From Cryomorphaceae bacterium (lineage in GTDB: Bacteria; Bacteroidota; Bacteroidia; Flavobacteriales; Crocinitomicaceae), in NCBI GenBank assembly GCA_021298235.1, contig JAJTDX010000016.1, positions 1 through 27,651 of the forward strand: a DNA stretch of 27,651 nt. The letters run 5' to 3'. A model generated the notes under the pieces. The model was not told the origin of the DNA and did not search any database. It saw nothing but the letters and a program-made list of their open reading frames with translations. The position numbers and the translations under genes were made by a program. Shown in pieces: positions 16,015-24,721 of this stretch; position 1 is the first letter of the stretch; every line of letters starts with the position of its first letter.

Positions 16015-18651
16015 ATGATGCGCGTTTTACTATCTATTCTTGCAGTTGTTCTTTTGTTATGGACAAGTTATTCCTGCTCCACTGAAAAAAACACTGCTGT
16101 AAACAGAGCGTATCACGGTATGACAGCGCGTTACAATGGTTATTTCAACGCAAACGAGCTCCTCCGCTTGTCAATGTCGACCTTCAGAAGCTCACTGAAA
16201 GAAAATTATTACGAAGTATTGCCCATCGATGCGCTCCCGAATGAAGAACAGGTGGTTGGATTGTATCCAGCGATCGATACTGCCATTGTGAAATGCACTA
16301 AAGTGATTCAAAGGCACAGTATGCCGAGCAATGACAAGCCCTCGCTCAAGAAAGAAGAACACAATAATTGGATCGATGAGAATTGGACAACGATTGGAAT
16401 TGCTAATTTTTACCGAAGAGACTACGATGCTGCATTGAAAGGTTTTTCATTCGTGAAAAAGTTCTATTCAAACGATCCGAGTATCTATGTGGCTGACCTT
16501 TGGATGGCCAAGACTAATATTCAGTTGAACAAGCTCACCGAAGCAGGTTTTAATCTGAAAAATCTGGATAAAGCTCTTGCTGATGAGGGCGAACGAACCA
16601 AAGAAAAACCTTCCAAAAAGGATAAAGAAGAGGAACCAGTGGCTAAGGTGCCGAAGAAGATTATGTTTGATTTCTACAAGACCAAAGCAGAGTTTGCCAT
16701 CAGAAAACAGGAAACGAAAGAGGCGATTAAACACCTGAATGATGCTTTGGAATTTGCAAAAGTTCAGACAGATATTTCAAGAACTCATTTCATTATTGCC
16801 CAATTGAATGAAACCACTGGTGATCGCAGTGAAGCAAAAAAACATTACACGCAGTGTTTGAAGTACAATGCTCCATACGAAATGCACTTTAACGCACGAT
16901 TAAAGCGCGCATTCATGGGGGGAGATGAAAAGGTACGAAAGGAATTGATGAAAATGCTTCGCGATGCCAAAAATGCACCTTACAAGGATCAGATTTACTA
17001 TGCACTTGCGGACATCGAGCTACAACGAACAAATGAATCGAAAGCTGTTGAATTCCTCACTCTTTCAGCGTTTTATTCAACGGCCAATGTTCGGCAGAAA
17101 GGAATGTCCTATGAAAAACTCGGGAATTTGTCCTTTGGTCACCGCGATTATGTGAAGGCTCAGAAATATTATGACTCTTGCGCAAGAGTAATAGACGATA
17201 CCTATCCAAATGCACAGGGAGTTAGAAACAAAGCATCCAATCTTGCAGATCTCGTCAGTGCAGTGGAAACAGCTGCGTTTGAAGACAGTGTTCAGCGCAT
17301 CGCTCGAATGGAGGAGAGTGAACGGATACGTTTCATTGAGAACGTGATTAAGAAGGTGAAGGAAGAAGAGGAGCGTCGCAAGAAAATGGAAGCCGAAAAA
17401 CTCAGGGAATTACAGCAGAATCAGAACACATTCGTTCAAAATTCTGGTACCGGTAGTAAATGGTACTTCAACAATCCGAAAACCCGGAGCGATGGATTTG
17501 ATGAATTCAGAAAACTATGGGGAACAAGGGAAAACGAAGACAATTGGCGACGAAGTGACAAAACTGTTTTAATGACTTCGTCAGATGAAAAAGACGAAGA
17601 TTCTACTGCCACAGAGACGGAAACAACTGCATTGAAGGACTCGCTGACTGTAGACATGCTTCTATCTAATATTCCTTTGACAGACTCTTTATTCCTTGCT
17701 TCACAAAACAGAATGATGGATGCACTTTATTCTGCAGGCGTGATTTATAAAGAGCAGCTAAACGAACCGCTTTTAGCCCGAAAGCAATTTGATGCGGTGC
17801 GTGCCTTTAACAAGGAGTGTCCAACGGATCTTTCTACGGCATTTCAGTTATACAAGTTGCTTGACGCTTCCTCAGATCCCGCTGCTCAATCCGAGAAAGA
17901 TCATATTCTTACCGTTTATCCGAACTCCGATTATGCAAATTATCTGAGAGATCCGGATTTCTTTGTAAAACGAAAGGAACGCGATGCGCTGGCCGAAAAG
18001 GAGTACTTGATGGTGCTTGAGCGCTATAACAAAGGATTGTATATGCCAGTGATATCGAGGGCAGAGGCTGTCATCTCTCAGGAAAGGGAAAATAAATTTC
18101 GACCAAAATTTATGTTGCTGAAAGCAATGAGTATGGGTCAGATGACGGAAAACAAACGTGAGCTTTTGCCAGTTTTACAGCAACTGGTGACTGAATACCC
18201 TGGAACCGAGGAGGAAGTCCGGGCGAAGGAGATGATCAAGATTATTAATGAGGGATATTCGAAAAATGTCTCGGTAGATCGTTCCAGTAAATCTCCATTC
18301 AAGTTTGATGAAAAAGTCAGTCAATGGGTGATTATTTTTTTGGATAAAAATGAAAACTCTGGTACTGCTAAATCAAAGGTTTCAGACTTTAATCGGGAAT
18401 TCTTCAGTAGGGATGGTTTAAAGGTGAGTTCAAAGATCTTTGGTGATGATCAAAGTGTGATTTTGGTGCAAGAATTTAAAAATGATGTAACCGCATCGAA
18501 TTATGTCCGTATATACAAAGCCACGAGGAAACACCTTCTGGATCTTCAGAAAGCGAAGATCATGGTGATTACTCAGGAAAATATGAAGTTGTTGTTTGAA
18601 AAGAAAGAACTACTTCAAGAGTATGAGACATTTTATGATGAATTTTATTAG
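16015..18651 (+). CDS. porW: PorW/SprE-like type IX secretion system lipoprotein (TPR)
   Basis: About 878 residues from ATG 16015 (a second ATG follows at 16018). The upstream AAAAGGA and the hydrophobic signal MMRVLLSILAVVLLLW ending in SYSC favour this start over the TTG at 15988. Cys21 is a likely lipidation site with a relaxed lipobox. The mature protein is helical with TPR-like repeats, a lysine/glutamate coiled coil at about 420-480, a low-complexity acidic stretch, more TPR-like helices, and a conserved C-terminal domain (SQWVIIFLDKNEN...FKNDVTASNYVRIYK). Length and layout match F. johnsoniae SprE and P. gingivalis PorW, needed for T9SS function and gliding. The gene lies two bases before the bactofilin gene. 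Confidence 0.85.
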   Translation: MMRVLLSILAVVLLLWTSYSCSTEKNTAVNRAYHGMTARYNGYFNANELLRLSMSTFRSSLKENYYEVLPIDALPNEEQVVGLYPAIDTAIVKCTKVIQRHSMPSNDKPSLKKEEHNNWIDENWTTIGIANFYRRDYDAALKGFSFVKKFYSNDPSIYVADLWMAKTNIQLNKLTEAGFNLKNLDKALADEGERTKEKPSKKDKEEEPVAKVPKKIMFDFYKTKAEFAIRKQETKEAIKHLNDALEFAKVQTDISRTHFIIAQLNETTGDRSEAKKHYTQCLKYNAPYEMHFNARLKRAFMGGDEKVRKELMKMLRDAKNAPYKDQIYYALADIELQRTNESKAVEFLTLSAFYSTANVRQKGMSYEKLGNLSFGHRDYVKAQKYYDSCARVIDDTYPNAQGVRNKASNLADLVSAVETAAFEDSVQRIARMEESERIRFIENVIKKVKEEEERRKKMEAEKLRELQQNQNTFVQNSGTGSKWYFNNPKTRSDGFDEFRKLWGTRENEDNWRRSDKTVLMTSSDEKDEDSTATETETTALKDSLTVDMLLSNIPLTDSLFLASQNRMMDALYSAGVIYKEQLNEPLLARKQFDAVRAFNKECPTDLSTAFQLYKLLDASSDPAAQSEKDHILTVYPNSDYANYLRDPDFFVKRKERDALAEKEYLMVLERYNKGLYMPVISRAEAVISQERENKFRPKFMLLKAMSMGQMTENKRELLPVLQQLVTEYPGTEEEVRAKEMIKIINEGYSKNVSVDRSSKSPFKFDEKVSQWVIIFLDKNENSGTAKSKVSDFNREFFSRDGLKVSSKIFGDDQSVILVQEFKNDVTASNYVRIYKATRKHLLDLQKAKIMVITQENMKLLFEKKELLQEYETFYDEFY

Positions 18652-18653
18652 TC

Positions 18654-19067
18654 ATGTTAAACAGAAAAGAAAAAACGAGTTTTGACAGTTCCGAAAAGGT
18701 AAACAAGTTAGTCGAAGGAACCGTAGTCATTGGTGACATTATCGCAGAAACAAATATCCGTATTGACGGTGAGGTTCAAGGTAACGTTACAACATCCGCA
18801 AAGGTGATTGTGGGTGCTAACGGCGTTTTAAAAGGTAATTTGAACTGCCAAGAAGCCGATATCGAAGGCCGAATAGAAGGGAAGCTGATGGTTGAAGGGC
18901 TCCTTATTCTTCGCGAACAATCCAATATTCAAGGCGATATTTACACATCGAAGTTGCACATTGAAGAAGGCGCTGTTTTCCTTGGTGCATGTAAGATGGG
19001 TGTGGCAGGAATGAAAACTTCTTCCGCAGTAAAATCTTCGGAGGAAACTGAAAATTCCTTGTATTAA
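18654..19067 (+). CDS. Bactofilin (polymer-forming cytoskeletal protein)
   Basis: A 137-residue bactofilin/DUF583 protein. After a charged N-terminal tail of about 20 residues comes the right-handed beta-helix core: EGTVVIGDIIAETNIRIDGEVQGNVTT, then VIVGANGVLKGNLNCQEADIEGRIEGKLMVEGLL, a run of short G/I/V strands with the repeating G.I..... pattern. Bactofilins self-assemble into filaments without nucleotides and anchor envelope proteins or shape the cell. The C-terminal tail (about 105-137) is Ser/Glu-rich and disordered-looking. The gene starts two bases after the PorW-like stop and its TAA overlaps the atpZ ATG in TAATG, so translation is probably coupled on both sides. Confidence 0.93.
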   Translation: MLNRKEKTSFDSSEKVNKLVEGTVVIGDIIAETNIRIDGEVQGNVTTSAKVIVGANGVLKGNLNCQEADIEGRIEGKLMVEGLLILREQSNIQGDIYTSKLHIEEGAVFLGACKMGVAGMKTSSAVKSSEETENSLY

Positions 19068-19297
19068 TGGCTGAACAGCCTAAGAAAAACTTTTCAAAAT
19101 TTGCCCGTTTATCGGGAATTGGCATCCAGATGGGTGCCACTATTTTTTTAGGAGCATACCTTGGCAAGTTTTTGGATCAAAAATATCCATCTGATAAAAA
19201 ATGGTTTACAATCGGACTCACCTTGTTGTCTGTGATCATCTCACTGTACAATGTCCTACGTCAAGTAAATAAAATGAACGATGAGCAAGATTCTTAG
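19067..19297 (+). CDS. atpZ: AtpZ/AtpI-family F0F1 ATPase accessory protein
   Basis: A 76-residue membrane protein with a short cytoplasmic N-terminus (MAEQPKKNFSKFARLSGIGIQMG) and two hydrophobic helices: about 15-34 (SGIGIQMGATIFLGAYLGKF) and 47-64 (FTIGLTLLSVIISLYNVL). The G.qm......G...G..LD pattern is that of the AtpZ/ATPase_gene1 family found directly upstream of atpB in many bacteria. AtpZ and AtpI have been linked to Mg2+/Ca2+ uptake and to assembly of the c-ring. The start overlaps the bactofilin stop by one base and the end overlaps the next gene by 17 bases. Confidence 0.88.
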   Translation: MAEQPKKNFSKFARLSGIGIQMGATIFLGAYLGKFLDQKYPSDKKWFTIGLTLLSVIISLYNVLRQVNKMNDEQDS

Positions 19298-19652
19298 AAA
19301 GATCTTAAAATATTCGGTTTTTTTATTGCTTGTTGTAGCACCTGTTTTTTTTGTTCATACTTCTCTGTTGCATCAGGGCGAGCTATACCTGACATATGGT
19401 ATTAATTGGGCACTTGCCTTCTTGTTTTACGTTATATTGGTTTTACGTGAACGGCAGCTCATGCCTTACATGGGATATTATTTTTTGTATTTCAGCATCT
19501 TTAAATTTGGTGTTTTTCTTTTTACTTTGAGACCATTACTTGATTTAACTTTGGGTGTTAGAAGCCCTGCATTTCTTTCTTTTTTCATCCCTTACTCAAT
19601 CTGTACGGCCTTTGAAATAAGCTATCTGATCAAAGAATTGAACAAGGGCTGA
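19281..19652 (+). CDS. Four-helix membrane protein in the AtpI position
   Basis: A 123-residue hydrophobic protein that I cannot assign by motif; it may belong to the Bacteroidota DUF6168 group seen next to atpZ, but I am not certain. Four likely membrane helices: about 10-28 (LKYSVFLLLVVAPVFFVHT), 38-55 (TYGINWALAFLFYVILVL), 62-83 (MPYMGYYFLYFSIFKFGVFLFT) and 95-113 (SPAFLSFFIPYSICTAFEI). Topology, size and position between atpZ and atpB are those of AtpI, the c-ring assembly/ion-transport partner of AtpZ, so I infer a comparable role. The ATG lies inside atpZ (17-base overlap), suggesting coupled translation. A separate promoter element precedes atpB. Confidence 0.85.
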   Translation: MSKILRKILKYSVFLLLVVAPVFFVHTSLLHQGELYLTYGINWALAFLFYVILVLRERQLMPYMGYYFLYFSIFKFGVFLFTLRPLLDLTLGVRSPAFLSFFIPYSICTAFEISYLIKELNKG

Positions 19653-19706
19653 TTTTTGGTTGAAAAAAAACGTTTAAAGACTTCTTTTCTCATGTAAAAT
19701 TATATG

Positions 19707-19714
19707 TACTTTTG
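19707..19714 (+). promoter_or_regulatory. Putative -7 promoter element for atpBEFHAG
   Basis: TACTTTTG followed by CGGCG, an exact TAnnTTTG match, 32 bases before the chosen atpB ATG at 19746. No clear TTG -33 element was found. Its position excludes the upstream ATG at 19704 as the start for this transcript. Confidence 0.58.
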
Positions 19715-19745
19715 CGGCGTTTTTATCAACTACTGGTTGCCGTTT

Positions 19746-20834
19746 ATGCAAAAGATTTTAGGATTTTATTTGGGTTTAGTCTTCCTTTTTCCAACGGTTT
19801 TGATGGCAAATGAGTCTGCCGTATCCTCGGGCGATCAGGTTGAGATGTCCGCTGAAGAAAAGAAGCGTTCTGAAATGAGTGAATATGTGAAGCATCACAC
19901 GAAGGATGTGCACGATTTTCATATTTATTCAGACAACAGCACAAATTCGCATTATGGATTTCCATTGCCTGTAATACTCTGGGATGGAGGTTTGCACGTT
20001 TTTCTGTCTTCTGCTTTTCATCATGGTCATCATTTGGTTGAGTCTAAGGGTAAGCATTTTGCATTGTTTCATGATAAGATTTACAGCACGGATGCTTCAG
20101 GTGATCTGAAATTGGATGCTCACGGACATCCCACGGTTGCAGCGCCATTAGACCTGTCAATCACCAAAAGCGTTTTTGTAACCTTGATCATGGCATTTAT
20201 TCTCTTCTTTGTTTTCAAGGGAATTGCCAAATCATATAAGACATCACTTTCTCCGAAAGGTGCAGCGAAATTTTTTGAACCACTTGTGCTCTTTGTACGT
20301 GATGAGATCGCGATTCCCAATATTGGAGAGAAACATTATAAAAAGTACATGGTGTATCTCTTAACTGTGTTCTTTTTTATCTGGTTCCTTAATCTGGCAG
20401 GGATGACGCCGTTAGGGATTAATGTGACAGGCAATATTGCAGTAACGTTTACGCTTGCAATCCTGACATTTGTCATTACCCAAACCACGGCCAACGGAAA
20501 TTACTGGAAGCATATTTTCTGGATGCCGGGAGTGCCTGTACCAATGAAGATTATTCTTGCTCCAATCGAATTGTTGGGGGTTTTTATTAAGCCTTTTGCC
20601 TTGATGATCCGTTTGTATGCGAACATGTTGGCGGGACATATTGTCTTGGGATCTTTGATCAGTCTATTGTTTATTTTCCACAATTGGGGTGCGAAAGGAG
20701 CATTCTTGGGTCTGACTTTGTTTTTGAATATTATAGAGCTTTTGGTAGCCTTTTTACAGGCATATATTTTCACGATGCTAACCGCCTTGTACTTTGGCTT
20801 TGCAGTTGAAGAACATCACGATGAGCATCATTAG
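19746..20834 (+). CDS. atpB: F0F1 ATP synthase subunit a
   Basis: A 362-residue subunit a forming the stator half of the proton channel. The core starts at about residue 135, with membrane helices and the essential Arg289 in FIKPFALMIRLYANMLAGH, equivalent to E. coli Arg210, then IELLVAFLQAYIFTMLTALYFG. Before the core is an N-terminal extension with a signal-peptide-like segment (1-21, MQKILGFYLGLVFLFPTVLMA) and a His-rich stretch (HHTKDVHDFH, FHHGHH). This longer form is common in Bacteroidota. The frame also opens at ATG 19704, but that codon overlaps the -7 element and would bury the signal peptide, so ATG 19746 is preferred. The C-terminus is EEHHDEHH. Confidence 0.95.
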   Translation: MQKILGFYLGLVFLFPTVLMANESAVSSGDQVEMSAEEKKRSEMSEYVKHHTKDVHDFHIYSDNSTNSHYGFPLPVILWDGGLHVFLSSAFHHGHHLVESKGKHFALFHDKIYSTDASGDLKLDAHGHPTVAAPLDLSITKSVFVTLIMAFILFFVFKGIAKSYKTSLSPKGAAKFFEPLVLFVRDEIAIPNIGEKHYKKYMVYLLTVFFFIWFLNLAGMTPLGINVTGNIAVTFTLAILTFVITQTTANGNYWKHIFWMPGVPVPMKIILAPIELLGVFIKPFALMIRLYANMLAGHIVLGSLISLLFIFHNWGAKGAFLGLTLFLNIIELLVAFLQAYIFTMLTALYFGFAVEEHHDEHH

Positions 20835-20852
20835 TTAAGTTGTATTTTTTAA

Positions 20853-21062
<210 letters not shown>

Positions 21063-21068
21063 TGCCTT

Positions 21069-21105
21069 AACTGTTTGCCTGTACGGTTGGTCCGGGCAAA
21101 CAGTT
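21069..21105 (+). promoter_or_regulatory. Strong intercistronic hairpin between atpE and atpF
   Basis: AACTGTTTGCC (21069-21079) pairs perfectly with GGCAAACAGTT (21095-21105), and inside it CGG (21084-21086) can pair with CCG (21092-21094) around a TTGGT loop with a four-base bulge. It starts seven bases after the atpE stop and ends 23 bases before the atpF ATG. Only GTTATTT follows, without a real T-tract, so an mRNA-stabilising or processing element is more likely than a full terminator. Confidence 0.8.
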
Positions 21106-21128
21106 GTTATTTGAATTATAAAAAAGTT

Positions 21129-21629
21129 ATGGAAAAATTAGTAAGTGAATTTTCAGTAGGATTGTTTTTTTGGCAGTTTGTCATCTTTATTGCCTTATTG
21201 TTATTGTTAAAAAAGTACGCTTGGAAACCAATCCTTGATACTGTTAACGAGCGCGAACAAAAGATTGCTGACTCCCTTGCCCTGGCAGAAAAAACGAAAG
21301 CGGAGATGCAAGCCTTGCAATCTCAGAATGAAAGCTTGTTGAAAGAAGCCCGTGCAGAAAGAGACGCAATCATTCGCGATGCAAAAGAAACGGCGACCAA
21401 AATGGTAGAGGAATCGAAAACTTCCGCCAAGATTGAAGCCGATAAGATTATTGCTGCTGCTCGTCAATCGATAGAAACAGAGAAAAATGCAGCCATTGCG
21501 GAACTTAAAACACAGGTTGCATCTTTTTCCTTGGAGATTGCTGAAAAAGTAGTAAAAGGTGAGTTGGCCTCTGATGACAAGCAGAAAGCCTTGGCAGATA
21601 AGCTTGCAGAAGACATCAATTTGAACTGA
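21129..21629 (+). CDS. atpF: F0F1 ATP synthase subunit b
   Basis: A 166-residue subunit b, the peripheral stalk. The N-terminus MEKLVSEFSVGLFFWQFVIFIALLLLLKKYAWKPILDTVNERE gives one membrane helix at about 9-27, the KKYAWKPI hinge and the R/E-containing start of the long amphipathic dimerisation helix, rich in Ala, Glu and Lys to the end. The frame opens further upstream at 21075, but that leader falls in the intercistronic hairpin and ATG 21129 gives the standard N-terminus. Only one b-type subunit is present, as in non-photosynthetic bacteria. It is followed by atpH after seven bases. Confidence 0.95.
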   Translation: MEKLVSEFSVGLFFWQFVIFIALLLLLKKYAWKPILDTVNEREQKIADSLALAEKTKAEMQALQSQNESLLKEARAERDAIIRDAKETATKMVEESKTSAKIEADKIIAAARQSIETEKNAAIAELKTQVASFSLEIAEKVVKGELASDDKQKALADKLAEDINLN

Positions 21630-21636
21630 TCTGTTT

Positions 21637-22170
21637 ATGCAAAGTACGAAAGCAGCATCACGGTATGCTAAAGCACTTCTGGAGCTCTCACTAGAGCAGA
21701 GTTGTTTCAATAAAGTATCGTCAGACATGGCGTATTTGCACAAGGTATGTCAGGAGGAAAAAGATTTTATTATCCTGTTGAACTCACCTGTGATTAAGTC
21801 GGATAAGAAGATTTCTATTTTTCAGAGCCTTTTTGCTGATTTTGACAAGCTTTCTTCTATGTTCATGGAGCTCATTGCTAAGAATAGACGAGAATATATG
21901 TTGGATGATATTGCCTTGGCTTATCAGGCTTTGTTAAAAGCTCATCAAGGGATCGTTCCTGTGACAATATATTCTGCCAGGCCTTTGAATGCCTCCACAC
22001 GTGAAACTCTTGTGAAAAAAATTGGAGGAGCTGTTCAAGGCAAACCAGAGATAACAGAAGTTATCGATGAGGCTCTGATAGGAGGTTTTATAATTAGAAT
22101 GGATGATAAGCAAATCGATGCATCTGTTTCAACACAATTCAAGGATTTAAAACAACGTTTAACGCGATAA
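21637..22170 (+). CDS. atpH: F0F1 ATP synthase subunit delta
   Basis: A 177-residue delta subunit (OSCP) linking the peripheral stalk to F1. The N-terminal helical domain opens with AASRYAKALLELSLEQSCFNKV, the conserved RYAkAL motif at about 8-14. The C-terminal part contains VTIYSARPLNASTRETLVKKIG and EALIGGFIIRMDDKQIDASVSTQFKDL, matching the G-G-x-x-I-x-x-x-D-x-x-x-D-x-S signature. Start is seven bases after atpF. The gap to atpA is 27 bases. Confidence 0.94.
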   Translation: MQSTKAASRYAKALLELSLEQSCFNKVSSDMAYLHKVCQEEKDFIILLNSPVIKSDKKISIFQSLFADFDKLSSMFMELIAKNRREYMLDDIALAYQALLKAHQGIVPVTIYSARPLNASTRETLVKKIGGAVQGKPEITEVIDEALIGGFIIRMDDKQIDASVSTQFKDLKQRLTR

Positions 22171-22197
22171 CCCGAGAAGGGATTAAAAAAAAGAGAT

Positions 22198-23772
22198 ATG
22201 GCAGATATCAAACCCGCAGAAGTTTCTGCAATTTTAAGAGAACAACTTTCCGGCTTCAGATCGGAGGCTGAATTACAGGAGGTAGGAACCGTGCTTCAAG
22301 TTGGAGATGGAATCGCTCGGATTTACGGATTGAATGGAGTTCAGTATGGTGAATTGATTGAATTTGAAAACGGTCTTCAAGGGATTGCCTTGAACTTGGA
22401 AGAGGATAACGTTGGTGCTGTATTACTAGGCCGTTCAACGGATGTGAAAGAAGGTGATACTGTAAAGCGTTTAGGTCGAATTGCCTCTATCAAAGCGGGT
22501 GAGGGTATGGTTGGACGTGTCGTAGATACATTGGGGAATCCCATCGATGGTAAAGGTCCAATTACAGGAGAACTTTACGAAATGCCTATTGAACGTAAAG
22601 CTCCTGGGGTAATCTTCCGTCAACCGGTAACTGAGCCACTTCAGACTGGAATTAAAGCTGTGGATGCAATGATTCCAATTGGTCGTGGACAGCGTGAGTT
22701 GATCATTGGCGACCGTCAGACTGGTAAAACGACTGTTGCAATAGATACTATCATCAATCAACGTGAATTCTACGACAGAGGCGAACCTGTATTTTGTATC
22801 TACGTGGCTATAGGTCAGAAAGGATCAACGGTAGCAGGTATCGTTAAGAAGTTAGAAGACGCAGGAGCAATGGCGTACACAGTAATCGTTGCTGCGAATG
22901 CTTCAGATCCTGCCCCAATGCAGTTCTATGCACCAATGACAGGTGCTGCTATTGGTGAGTTCTTCCGTGACTCAGGGCGACCTGCACTAATCATTTATGA
23001 TGATCTATCAAAACAAGCTGTTGCATACCGTGAGGTTTCGCTTCTTTTGCGTCGTCCTCCGGGTCGTGAAGCTTATCCTGGGGATGTATTCTACCTTCAC
23101 TCCAGATTGCTTGAGCGTGCAGCAAAGATTATTGCAGACGATTCTATTGCAACACAAATGAATGACCTTCCGGAATCTATTAAAGGAATCGTAAAAGGAG
23201 GAGGATCATTGACTGCATTGCCAATCATCGAGACACAGGCTGGTGACGTTTCTGCCTATATTCCGACAAACGTAATCTCCATTACGGATGGTCAGATCTT
23301 CCTTGAATCAGATTTATTCAATGCAGGTATACGTCCTGCGATTAATGTTGGTATCTCTGTTTCTCGTGTAGGAGGAAATGCTCAAATTAAATCCATGAAG
23401 AAGGTAGCAGGAACCTTGAAACTCGATCAGGCTCAATACCGTGAGCTAGAAGCTTTTGCCAAGTTTGGATCTGATCTTGACGCAGCAACAAAATCAGTAT
23501 TGGATAAAGGTGCACGAAATGTAGAGATCCTAAAGCAAAGAGAAGGAGATCCATTCCCGGTAGAGAAGCAAATTGCGATCATCTTTGTTGGAACGAAAGG
23601 ATTGATGCAACGTGTTCCTGTGTCTAAAGTGAAGGAGTTTGAGAAGGAATTCCTCAATTACCTAGAGGCAAAACATGCGGATGTACTTGTGCAGTTGAAA
23701 GCTGGTAAATACACGGATGAAATCACGGATACGTTAACACGTGTCGCGAAAGAGATTGCGGATAAATACTGA
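22198..23772 (+). CDS. atpA: F0F1 ATP synthase subunit alpha
   Basis: A 524-residue alpha subunit of the F1 head. The beta-barrel domain runs to about 95; the P-loop is GDRQTGKT at 171-178; the Walker B region is [11 protein letters not shown] near 263-273; the family signature [14 protein letters not shown] at 380-393 holds the arginine finger Arg390. The C-terminal helical domain is complete. It binds non-catalytic nucleotide and completes the catalytic sites with beta. A purine-rich GAGATATG context precedes the ATG. Beta (atpD) and epsilon (atpC) are not in this cluster, an arrangement typical of Bacteroidota, where atpDC lie elsewhere. Confidence 0.97.
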   Translation: MADIKPAEVSAILREQLSGFRSEAELQEVGTVLQVGDGIARIYGLNGVQYGELIEFENGLQGIALNLEEDNVGAVLLGRSTDVKEGDTVKRLGRIASIKAGEGMVGRVVDTLGNPIDGKGPITGELYEMPIERKAPGVIFRQPVTEPLQTGIKAVDAMIPIGRGQRELIIGDRQTGKTTVAIDTIINQREFYDRGEPVFCIYVAIGQKGSTVAGIVKKLEDAGAMAYTVIVAANASDPAPMQFYAPMTGAAIGEFFRDSGRPALIIYDDLSKQAVAYREVSLLLRRPPGREAYPGDVFYLHSRLLERAAKIIADDSIATQMNDLPESIKGIVKGGGSLTALPIIETQAGDVSAYIPTNVISITDGQIFLESDLFNAGIRPAINVGISVSRVGGNAQIKSMKKVAGTLKLDQAQYRELEAFAKFGSDLDAATKSVLDKGARNVEILKQREGDPFPVEKQIAIIFVGTKGLMQRVPVSKVKEFEKEFLNYLEAKHADVLVQLKAGKYTDEITDTLTRVAKEIADKY

Positions 23773-23806
23773 TGCGATTCAGAATTCTTAATTCATAATT
23801 GAATTT

Positions 23807-24685
23807 ATGCCTAGTTTAAAGGAAATACGGAATAGAATCACTTCGGTTGGATCAACGATGCAAATCACCTCTGCGATGAAGATGGTTTCGGCAGCGAAGT
23901 TGAAAAGAGCGCAGGATGCAATTACGCAAATGCGACCCTATTCAAATAAACTAAAGGAGATTCTTGGAAATTTAAGTGCTACGCTTGACCTCTCAGAAAA
24001 CGCTTTTTCCGAGGCGCGCGATACAAAAAATATCCTCATTGTCGGAATCACATCGAACAGAGGATTGTGTGGTGGATTCAATAATAATATCATCAAGAAA
24101 GTCAACCAACTCGTAAATGAAAAGTATGCTGGTAGGAATGTAAAAGTTCTTTGCCTAGGAAAGAAAATAAAGGACACCTTTAAGCGTACCGATCTTTATT
24201 TTGTGAACGACTCGTTGGCCCCGGTAGAGGATATTTATTCATCATTGACATTCGAAAACAATGCATTGATCGCCTCTGAATTGATGCGGTTGTTTACTAC
24301 AAAAGAATTCGATCGAGTGGTATTCGTGTACAATCAATTCGTCAATGCAGCGACTCAGAATGTTTTAGAGGAGCAGTTTCTTCCTGTAGTGTCATCAACT
24401 GAGGCTCAAGAAGCTGGTGCAGGAACCGACTACATCTTTGAGCCTTCAAAGGAGGAGATCGTTTCTGAACTTATTCCTAAGTCACTAAAAATTCAATTAT
24501 TTAAAGCGTTGTTGGATTCTCATGCTGCCGAACATGGTGCACGAATGACTGCAATGCACAAGGCGACTGATAATGCCAAAGAGCTGCAACGCTCACTTAA
24601 ATTGAGTTATAACAAGGCACGTCAGGCGGCGATTACAAATGAAATCCTGGAGATCGTAGGAGGTGCTGAGGCATTGAAATCGTAA
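23807..24685 (+). CDS. atpG: F0F1 ATP synthase subunit gamma
   Basis: A 292-residue gamma subunit, the central rotor shaft. The N-terminal helix MPSLKEIRNRITSVGSTMQITSAMKMVSAAKLKRAQ and the C-terminal helix ending in HGARMTAMHKATDNAKELQRSL...NKARQAAITNEILEIVGGAEAL form the coiled coil that turns inside the alpha/beta ring. The middle Rossmann-like domain has ITSNRGLCGGFNNNI at about 77-91. It is the last gene of the + strand ATP synthase run, 34 bases after atpA. The next gene converges from the other strand, and no clear terminator is seen in the 36 bases between them. Confidence 0.96.
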   Translation: MPSLKEIRNRITSVGSTMQITSAMKMVSAAKLKRAQDAITQMRPYSNKLKEILGNLSATLDLSENAFSEARDTKNILIVGITSNRGLCGGFNNNIIKKVNQLVNEKYAGRNVKVLCLGKKIKDTFKRTDLYFVNDSLAPVEDIYSSLTFENNALIASELMRLFTTKEFDRVVFVYNQFVNAATQNVLEEQFLPVVSSTEAQEAGAGTDYIFEPSKEEIVSELIPKSLKIQLFKALLDSHAAEHGARMTAMHKATDNAKELQRSLKLSYNKARQAAITNEILEIVGGAEALKS

Positions 24686-24721
24686 AATTGAACGGATTAT
24701 TTTTCCTGTTTCCGGACAGAA

